A DNA stretch of 10,887 nucleotides from Methanofollis sp. (GTDB taxonomy: Archaea; Halobacteriota; Methanomicrobia; Methanomicrobiales; Methanofollaceae). Every line of letters begins with the position of its first letter. Positions within the stretch are counted from its first letter, which is position 1. Both the position numbers and the translations under genes were made by a program. Below are positions 6,636-10,887 of this stretch, piece by piece. The notes under the pieces were generated by a model. The model was given only the letters and a program-made list of their open reading frames with translations. It searched no databases and had not been told where the DNA came from. The stretch covers positions 1 to 10,887 of the forward strand of contig JAQVHG010000048.1 in the NCBI GenBank assembly GCA_028696365.1. Reading direction: 5' to 3'.

Positions 6636-7621
6636 CACTTGGTAAGATAGTGCTTTATGATTAATTCAGATTCCATCTGAATGATAGCCCTCAGCTCCCC
6701 CGGCTCCAGCACTTTCACCTTTGCGCCATAACTCAGCACAAACTTTTTCATCTCGCTCAAGGAGTTGGCAGGCATTTCCAGGATGAGTGATTTATTTTCC
6801 AGCCATGTAAGTTTCTGTGCCGGATGCCACACTCTTTCAGCGATGTAATCCGAGGTGGGAGGAAAGAATTGCAATTTTACTTGAAACACCTCCCCGGTAT
6901 AGATGCCAAAGCCACTGTCAAAGTAGGTTTTGGAATCAAAATCCACCTCGTGTTGGGGTTTATCGCCAAGCTTGATCTTGTCCATGCGATTGAGGGCAAA
7001 AACGATCACCTGATCTATCTTTTTATAGTATCCGGCCAGGTAGAAATTGTGGTTGAAATACTTGATTGCCAGAGGCGAGACTTCCTTGTGGCTGTGCCGC
7101 TGGTTCTGCACGCTATAATAATCAAAAGAGATCATCTTGTAATTCAATATCGCCTTCAGTATTAGGCTTAGTTTCTCAGGCATTGAGTCCGAATCTGATA
7201 GAGTTCCGGTGCTGTCACTGATCAACGCTTTTTGGACATCACGGTAGAATTTCAGGATGGATTTATCCAGCTTGGTTTCGATCTTGGTCAGAATGCCTTT
7301 GATGCTATCGGCAGTAACCAAACCCGATTCCTCCCAAAGCTTGCTTGCCAGTGAGAGGCTGAGGATATCCTCGTAATTCAGCGTGTAATCAGGAAGGCGA
7401 TAACCCTCTGTGAAATAGTAGAAAACCTGATTGCCCCTGTCCATGTCCTGATCTTCGTAAATGGGAAATCCGCAAGAGGATAGGTTTGTGATATCCCTGG
7501 CGATAGTCTTCTTTGATACCCCAAAGTGAGTTGCCAATTCACCTTTGGATATGCCGCTCAGCCGATGCTGGTTTATCAGATGCAGCATCTGCCATTGCCT
7601 GTACAAAGCTTGATTCCTCAC
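6635..7621 (-). CDS. WYL-domain transcriptional regulator
   Basis: This is a 328-aa protein with the standard three-part layout. An N-terminal winged helix-turn-helix (about 7-55, with ISKGELATHFGVSKKTIARD at 24-43) binds DNA. The WYL domain (about 150-222) has its signature in the form FYL (193-195) with the conserved Arg in LNRM (R212). The C-terminal WCX extension (about 246-325) has WHPAQKL and the closing LSYGAKVKVLEPGELRAI. The length is usual for the family. WYL proteins sense a ligand, in several cases nucleic acid, and switch genes next to them. Many sit beside antiphage systems or in stress-response islands. The start is GTG 7619-7621 with GGTGAG 4 nt upstream. A promoter-like pair lies at 7652-7679. 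The gene directly precedes the glycine-zipper/AAA+ operon in the same direction and is its likely regulator. Confidence 0.93.
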   Translation of the reverse strand: MRNQALYRQWQMLHLINQHRLSGISKGELATHFGVSKKTIARDITNLSSCGFPIYEDQDMDRGNQVFYYFTEGYRLPDYTLNYEDILSLSLASKLWEESGLVTADSIKGILTKIETKLDKSILKFYRDVQKALISDSTGTLSDSDSMPEKLSLILKAILNYKMISFDYYSVQNQRHSHKEVSPLAIKYFNHNFYLAGYYKKIDQVIVFALNRMDKIKLGDKPQHEVDFDSKTYFDSGFGIYTGEVFQVKLQFFPPTSDYIAERVWHPAQKLTWLENKSLILEMPANSLSEMKKFVLSYGAKVKVLEPGELRAIIQMESELIIKHYLTK

Positions 7622-7651
7622 ACAATTCTCACCAATTTATTGATGCGTTTC

Positions 7652-7679
7652 ATTATTCCTGCCATAGCTAAACAGTCAA
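7652..7679 (-). promoter_or_regulatory. sigma-70-like promoter for the WYL gene
   Basis: On the minus strand TTGACT (7679-7674) is followed after 16 bp by AATAAT (7657-7652). That is 5 of 6 matches to each consensus box. It lies about 30 nt upstream of the GTG start of the WYL gene, in the 99-bp gap after the GIY-YIG gene. It would let the regulator and the operon behind it be transcribed independently of the two upstream genes. Confidence 0.5.
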
Positions 7680-7720
7680 GGTTTTTCATTGCCATCCTGT
7701 ACCTTGAGTGTATTTCCCAA

Positions 7721-8218
7721 CTACTTGAGCATCTTATTCCACTCGGGAGAGTATTTGCCGATAAAGTAGCGTTCGAGCTTTCTGGTTGCTTCAGCCGCTT
7801 CCTCATCCCTTCCAACCAGCAGGACATATATCTCCAGGTCAGCGGCATGTGCGTGCATTAGCCTCCCCGATGTGTGTTTCCTGGCACTGTCTGACTCTCT
7901 GGTATAGTCAGATAATCTCTTCCTGATGCCGCCATTCGAATACTCGACGGCTCTGCCGACATACATGACCTTTCCACCCAGTTCGGCTTTGTAAAGCCCA
8001 ACGTAAGAGGAATATGGGCTAAGATCGATGCTGTCCAGATAGCCTACATACTGCCACTTGCTCTCCCATTCTCTGAAGGTCCTTCCACCAACAGTTGGGA
8101 CTTCCATTCTTCCGGTAGCCGAATTTCTGCTGCCATTTCGCATTTGCTTGCTTTGCTGCTTCATACCTTCTTCTATGACCGCATTGCCAATCTTTGCCAG
8201 TGTTTTCCAAAAGCTCAT
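7721..8218 (-). CDS. GIY-YIG nuclease-domain protein
   Basis: This is a 165-aa protein. An N-terminal helix and polar region (1-65) precede a GIY-YIG-type domain (about 70-165). The GIY element appears as VGLY (73-76) and the YIG element as MYVGRA (85-90). They are followed by the helix with the conserved Arg region (GIRKRLSDY, 97-105), a metal-binding Glu candidate (E149 in KLERYFI) and the closing P-E-W-N (158-161, N161). This order and spacing fit the single-domain nuclease superfamily, whose members cut DNA in repair, restriction, homing or mobile elements. Here the N-terminal part gives no specific target. The ATG 8216-8218 has AGGAG 6 nt upstream. A hairpin at 8272-8290 separates it from the HTH gene. 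It may belong to the mobile history of the block rather than to the AAA+ operon. Confidence 0.8.
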   Translation of the reverse strand: MSFWKTLAKIGNAVIEEGMKQQSKQMRNGSRNSATGRMEVPTVGGRTFREWESKWQYVGYLDSIDLSPYSSYVGLYKAELGGKVMYVGRAVEYSNGGIRKRLSDYTRESDSARKHTSGRLMHAHAADLEIYVLLVGRDEEAAEATRKLERYFIGKYSPEWNKMLK

Positions 8219-8271
8219 TCTGAACTCCTAAATGATTTATTTTGCTTATCCGCATTCTCATTATAAATCAC

Positions 8272-8290
8272 CCCCTGGACAAAACAGGGG
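8272..8290 (-). terminator. hairpin resembling the 2108-2134 terminator, weak T-tract
   Basis: On the minus strand CCCCTG pairs with CAGGGG (6 bp) around a 7-nt loop. The loop TTTTGTC differs from that of the 2108-2134 terminator (ATCTGTC) at two positions. The bases after it (GTGATTTATAA) contain only a poor T-run, so termination may be partial. It lies after the tail of the HTH gene and before the GIY-YIG gene. Confidence 0.45.
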
Positions 8291-8308
8291 TATAGGCTAA
8301 AAAGCAAC

Positions 8309-8389
8309 CTACACATCCAACCCCGCCTCATATTCCCTGAGCCACGACACCTGCTTCTTATAATCCGGGACAATCTTATCCTCTTCATC
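8309..8389 (-). other. +1-frame coding-like extension of the HTH gene
   Basis: Right after the stop of the HTH gene, read in the +1 frame, are 26 codons of very protein-like sequence (starting DEEDKIVPDYKK, ending EYEAGLDV) closed by TAG 8309-8311. The junction is CTT TGA T: the same slippery codon and stop as the prfB frameshift site, with purine-rich GGTGGAG 5 nt upstream. Alternatively the frame could be an independent 37-aa gene from ATG 8422, but no ribosome binding site is seen there. It could also be the original C-terminus cut off by an indel. Confidence 0.4.
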
Positions 8390-8570
8390 AAAGTGTCGCT
8401 CCACCAGCCTTGACATACTCATCTAACTCATTGAGTTTGAAATCCCAATTGCCCATCATGTGGGTGGGCATATCGTGGAATTCTATCCAGCCATATACCG
8501 TTTCATCGCTTATCCAGAGGTAAGCAGATGTCTCTTTGGCGGATAGCCGCCTGTCATATAAACGATCCAT
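8388..8570 (-). CDS. small excisionase/AlpA-like helix-turn-helix protein
   Basis: This is a 60-aa protein. After a short basic start comes a MerR/excisionase-type HTH: RRLSAKETSAYLWISDETVY (recognition helix around ISDETVYGWI), then the wing MP-x-x-MMGNWDFKLNELDEYV. The usual family pattern is L-(S/T)-x-x-E-x-A-x-Y-L through the wing to F-x-x-x-E-(I/L)-D-x-(Y/W). Such proteins bind DNA in phage and island excision, toxin-antitoxin and restriction loci. ATG 8568-8570 was chosen because AGGAG lies 5 nt upstream of it. A GTG at 8576 would extend the frame by two residues but is almost inside that site. The stop is followed at once by a +1-frame coding-like tail. An upstream palindrome over a -35-like box (8672-8682) could be its own operator. 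Confidence 0.75.
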   Translation of the reverse strand: MDRLYDRRLSAKETSAYLWISDETVYGWIEFHDMPTHMMGNWDFKLNELDEYVKAGGATL

Positions 8571-8651
8571 GAACACTCCTGATAGGCTTTATTGGCAAAG
8601 GATTAACGTTTTCGGAAAGCGGGTTTCTTTCACCTTTTACACCCAAAACCA

Positions 8652-8682
8652 TACATCGCCGTATCCCCTCTGATTGTCAATC
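8652..8682 (-). promoter_or_regulatory. promoter-like -35 with overlapping palindrome upstream of the HTH gene
   Basis: The minus strand carries a perfect TTGACA (8680-8675) embedded in the 11-bp palindrome GATTGTCAATC (8672-8682). The -10 region 17 bp on (8652-8657) matches TATAAT poorly, so an activator, or a chance -35, is possible. It lies about 100 bp upstream of the HTH start. Confidence 0.3.
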
Positions 8683-8684
8683 GA

Positions 8685-8758
8685 TAAATTATGCTTCTCT
8701 TTGCGGATACCCGTATAGAAATGGTCGGAAAAAAAGCCATAAATAATCGCATAATTTA
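8685..8758. repeat. 10-bp inverted repeat pair upstream of the HTH gene
   Basis: TAAATTATGC at 8685-8694 recurs inverted as GCATAATTTA at 8749-8758, separated by 54 bp. The spacing is long for a hairpin but suits two half-sites of a DNA-looping or recombinase-type binding region. The pair lies just upstream of the HTH promoter candidate. Confidence 0.4.
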
Positions 8759-9183
8759 GTAATTTTCTGCTCTATGGGAGGGTGAATGCGCCAGAATGAC
8801 AAGGTGTTAAACTATATCGACTTCTTCTCGACAGCCGGAGAAAAGGCAGGAACTTGGGTGTACAAGCCACATGTTTCCCCGTAAGTGAACTACTCACCGG
8901 AAATATTATCTCATCCTCAGGCCATTTGCTCTGACCTACTAACATCCCATTCACATCCCGCTGACTTCACAATGCTCCATTGAGAACTTAATGGGAAGTG
9001 AGTAAGAGGTGGATAGGATAGGGTAAATGAGGAGTCAAAATTGTAAATATCGAAAATCAGGCCATTTTCAATTGGGTGGGTATATGCAAGTTAAGCGAAG
9101 ACCAAGTTTATCCAGTATAAATGAAGCTGAGTCTCATGCAGTTGTGGTTTTCTTTCGATAGCCTGGAGGGCGGCAGATCATAG

Positions 9184-9221
9184 CGAGGGTGTGCAATGAG
9201 CGCAGCGAACGGAACCCCTCG
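9184..9221. repeat. short interrupted palindrome
   Basis: CGAGGG (9184-9189) and CCCTCG (9216-9221) form an inverted pair around a 26-nt interior that contains GAGCGCAGCGAACGG. It resembles dispersed short repeats common in intergenic DNA. Confidence 0.35.
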
Positions 9222-9608
9222 ACAATGGATCCAAAAAACTACCTCCTGAGCCCCTTGCGGGCGACAGACATCACTCCCCACAGTTCTGCCACTATCCAGG
9301 TTGCTTTTTGCTTGAACACCAGCAGCCATTTGATAAAAAATAGAGCCAAAACTGCTTGCCTGCCGCTATGTCCTGTCAGCTACACCCTTAGCGCTCGTGT
9401 CCATTTCCCTCTCTTTCCTCTCACCAAATCCTCGCATCAAATGCGGCCATTATGCGGGAGGCACGTCTGGGATTCAGGACAAGGCCTTAACGGCCAGTTG
9501 GCTTCGCTTCCACACAGCCACACGCTGGAGCCGGGCGAGAACGAAGCAACGACTACAGCCACAACCACATTATCTGCCCAAACTACCATGTGTGTCATTC
9601 CGGGAAAG

Positions 9609-9641
9609 GGATTCAGCCTCAGGGCTCCGGAATCCTTTTTT
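9609..9641 (+). terminator. terminator-like hairpin with T-tract inside the palindromic element
   Basis: GGATTC-AGCC, a TCAG loop, then GGCT and GAATCC (with a 3-nt bulge) are followed directly by six or more T (9636-9641). It would act on plus-strand transcripts, but no plus-strand gene lies upstream within 8 kb. It is more likely a by-product of the repeat, unless a non-coding RNA is made from 9190-9600. Confidence 0.35.
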
Positions 9642-9652
9642 GCTCTTTCTGG

Positions 9653-9692
9653 ATCCCGGAAGTCACCTCTCGGGCTAGGTGACTTCCGGGAT
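9653..9692. repeat. perfect 16-bp inverted repeat with 8-nt loop
   Basis: ATCCCGGAAGTCACCT (9653-9668) is exactly complementary to 9677-9692 across the loop CTCGGGCT. It is the strongest hairpin in the window and has no T-tract on either side. It forms the right half of the element at 9594-9697. Confidence 0.85.
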
Positions 9693-9706
9693 GATGTGGC
9701 CTGGAG

Positions 9707-9742
9707 GCTGGCGTCGAGCGAGAAACAAGCATCGACGTCAGC
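9707..9742. repeat. 11-bp near-perfect inverted repeat
   Basis: GCTGGCGTCGA (9707-9717) pairs with TCGACGTCAGC (9732-9742) with a single mismatch that can form a G-U pair in RNA, around a 14-nt loop. It follows the larger palindromic element by 15 bp. Confidence 0.5.
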
Positions 9743-9782
9743 AATGAATGATTTTTGCAATGCTTCCTGTCGTCCATGCTCA

Positions 9783-9858
9783 CTACATTCGCTGTACGCT
9801 AGAAAAAAGGCGGTACAGCAACCGCCAGTACCATGTAGCGGCGCTCGCCGAAGCGCCG
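9783..9858. repeat. cluster of nested and alternative stems
   Basis: CTACAT (9783-9788) pairs with ATGTAG (9833-9838). Inside it, GCTGTAC (9791-9797) pairs with GTACAGC (9813-9819), or alternatively GGCGGT (9809-9814) with ACCGCC (9821-9826). Next to it CGGCGCT (9839-9845) pairs with AGCGCCG (9852-9858). The mutually exclusive inner stems could be an RNA fold, but may be only repeat debris. Confidence 0.4.
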
Positions 9859-10109
9859 AAACCCCCAAACCCAAATCATTATCGGCTTGACCCGGAATCC
9901 AGTGTACGAGTGGCTTACGCTTCCTCGCTATCGATATGTCGCCCTACGGGCCCGATCTACCAGATTACCGCCCGGTTTGAAAGAGAGCCTGAAAAAAAGT
10001 GAGAACCCACATCCTTCATCACTTCGCCGGGGATTATTTTGCTTGACTCGCCACCTCTGCCTGTCCAAGTTGCAACATCACGTGAAAGTTCAAACCCAAG
10101 GGAGGTTTT

Positions 10110-10887
10110 ATGCGCCTGACATTAGTTCTGTGCGCCGCGCTGCTGCTGGCCGGATGCGTTTTCACCGAGTCCGTGTTCACGGTCAATGAAGACAATTCCG
10201 TGGATTTCAGTTTCATCAAAATGGTCTCCAAAAAGATCAGCGACGAGTTCATGCCCGATCAGGAAGAAAGCGTCTTGGAGGATTCCCTCGCCTACGGGAA
10301 GTTCGGCATGGCAGTTAAAGCCTTTGAGGACAAGGACAACAGGGGTGTCCAAGCGGACGGGCATTTCAGCCGGGTCACCGACCTCAACCTCTTTCCCCTG
10401 CTCGCTGACAGCACCAAAGCCCCGTCCGCTCCATTGGTGAAGGAGGAAAAAAGCGCTGACCACAGCCTGTTCACCATTTCCTACAAGCCCGATGTGATGA
10501 AGGCCATGAACGCGGGACAGGAAGATTCCGAACAGGAGGAAATGAACGAAGTGATGGACCAGGTGCTGGAGAACAAGGTCACCTGGAAAGTCCCCTTCGA
10601 GGTGGTGAACACCAACGCCAAGATCAGGAACGATTCCCTGGGCGTTTACACTTGGGAGTTCAAAGGGGTTGAGGGCGATTCCATCTATCTGCAGTACAAG
10701 GTTCCCAGCCCCGCTGCCGCCGCGAAAAAGTTCGGCTTCCTGCTCTGGGGAATTCCTCTGCTCGCCGTTCTGGGCCTGGCCCTCTATTTCCTGCTGCGCA
10801 AGAAAAAAGAACAGCCCCAGACAGTGTATCAGGCCCCGCAGGAACCTGACTTGCCCAGGTCCGAAGAAGTCCCCCCTGACAATGATT
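10110..10887 (+). CDS. LppM-like lipoprotein with C-terminal TM, 3' end outside window
   Basis: The frame stays open for 259 codons to the right edge. The ATG at 10110 has GGAGG at 10101-10105. A very short signal peptide ends in the lipobox LAGC (13-16, lipidated C16). The mature part opens with a beta pattern (VFTVNEDNSVDFSF) like LppM/DUF3153-type lipoproteins. It continues with a helical/acidic middle (about 45-155) and a beta-rich section with VTWKVPFEVVNTNAKI (157-172). A membrane segment (about 208-229, FLLWGIPLLAVLGLALYFLL) with a following RKKK stop-transfer signal and a Pro/Glu-rich tail complete what is visible. A lipid anchor plus a C-terminal TM fits a membrane-tethered envelope protein. 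TTGACT at 10043-10048 upstream lacks a good -10. GC and codon use match the left-hand household genes, not the accessory block. The family match is by pattern only. Confidence 0.85.
   Translation, partial: MRLTLVLCAALLLAGCVFTESVFTVNEDNSVDFSFIKMVSKKISDEFMPDQEESVLEDSLAYGKFGMAVKAFEDKDNRGVQADGHFSRVTDLNLFPLLADSTKAPSAPLVKEEKSADHSLFTISYKPDVMKAMNAGQEDSEQEEMNEVMDQVLENKVTWKVPFEVVNTNAKIRNDSLGVYTWEFKGVEGDSIYLQYKVPSPAAAAKKFGFLLWGIPLLAVLGLALYFLLRKKKEQPQTVYQAPQEPDLPRSEEVPPDND

Larger units (their letters stand above)
9594..9697. repeat. composite palindromic element of two stem-loops, likely a dispersed repeat
   Basis: The element begins GTCATTCCGGG and ends CCGGGATGATG, so its ends are near inverted copies. 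It contains two hairpins: ATTCCGG/CCGGAAT with an inner AGCC/GGCT stem on the left, and the 16-bp stem at 9653-9692 on the right. Its middle (CCGGAATCC ... GGATCCCGG) is also nearly self-complementary. A further half-site, CCCGGAATCCAG, lies at 9891-9902. This GTCATTCC-GGAATCC / GGATCCCGG-GGGATGA style is typical of palindromic repeats that occur many times in a genome. Copy number cannot be seen here. Confidence 0.6.
8577..10109. other. 1.5-kb gene-free region rich in inverted repeats
   Basis: No frame here has both a believable start and protein-like composition. The longest open frames (for example plus 9189-9890) run through palindromes and give Ser/Thr/Pro/Arg-rich peptides typical of non-coding DNA. 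The left part (8577-9180) is AT-rich and plain except for the elements listed near 8650-8760. The right part (9180-9960) is GC-richer and carries several hairpins: 9184-9221, 9433-9445, 9594-9697, 9707-9742 and 9783-9858. No tRNA or transposase was found. It separates the minus-strand accessory block from the plus-strand lipoprotein gene and may be an island edge or a site where repeats collect. Confidence 0.6.

Noticed and set aside
7618..7848. 76-codon minus-strand frame bridging the GIY-YIG gene and the WYL start
   Set aside because: It is a shifted frame of the GIY-YIG gene that runs over the WYL promoter; there is no start signal.
8577..9180. Possible riboswitch or small stable RNA in the AT-rich part of the gap
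   Set aside because: I checked by eye for 4.5S, tmRNA, 6S and c-di-GMP motifs and found none; only weak short stems are present.
9437..9874. 145-codon minus-strand open frame in the same region
   Set aside because: It overlaps the same inverted repeats, with no start signal and no domain pattern.
9189..9890. 233-codon plus-strand open frame in the gene-free region
   Set aside because: It runs straight through several palindromes, has no ribosome binding site, and its Ser/Thr/Pro/Arg-rich composition is not protein-like.
10122..10463. 113-codon minus-strand frame
   Set aside because: It is antisense to the lipoprotein, whose signal peptide, lipobox, ribosome binding site and TM segment are all in place on the plus strand.
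1..10887. CRISPR array, tRNA gene, insertion sequence or att direct repeats
   Set aside because: No regularly spaced direct repeats, cloverleaf, transposase or integrase frame was found, and no matching direct repeats could be spotted by eye at the two block edges.

Overview
The window looks like a piece of chromosome from a Gram-negative-type (diderm) environmental bacterium. Both edges carry GC-rich plus-strand household genes: a thioredoxin-like protein, a ComEA-like helix-hairpin-helix protein and a short-signal lipoprotein. Their codon use and the palindromic repeats remind me of Cloacimonadota, but that is a guess from style and nothing here proves it. No rRNA, tRNA, CRISPR array or transposase was seen.

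Layout. (1) 3-1286, plus strand: the 3' part of a TlpA/thioredoxin-fold gene followed closely by a ComEA-like gene with two HhH modules. (2) 1290-8570, minus strand: a more AT-rich accessory block in which every supported gene points the same way. In transcription order it holds an excisionase-like HTH gene (8570), a GIY-YIG domain gene (8218), a WYL-domain regulator (7621), a glycine-zipper protein (6591), a three-TM membrane protein (5559), an uncharacterised 302-aa protein (4781), a Ycf46-like AAA+ ATPase (3876), a tiny interrupted gene (2378), a rho-independent terminator (2134-2108) and a PH-like protein with a very acidic tail (2039). A coding-like scrap (1397-1290) ends 3 bp from the ComEA-like stop. 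(3) 8577-10109: about 1.5 kb with no credible gene but many inverted repeats. (4) 10110 to the right edge, plus strand: an LppM-like lipoprotein, cut by the window.

The core of interest is the tight run 6591 to 2371. Its spacings are 12 nt, a 17-nt overlap and a 4-nt overlap, and it ends at a strong terminator. It joins a membrane-active-looking glycine-zipper protein, a membrane protein with a charged cytoplasmic linker, an unknown protein and an AAA+ ATPase, directly behind a WYL regulator with its own promoter-like sequence. WYL regulators commonly sit beside antiphage and stress islands, so an induced membrane-acting or defence-like system is a reasonable hypothesis. I do not recognise this gene set as a named system.

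Two further oddities recur. Two short genes end at a +1-slippery type of stop (TTT TGA C and CTT TGA T), each followed in the +1 frame by a coding-like tail. Two near-identical hairpins also follow those same two tails. This could be programmed frameshifting or decay by indels; the sequence alone cannot decide.
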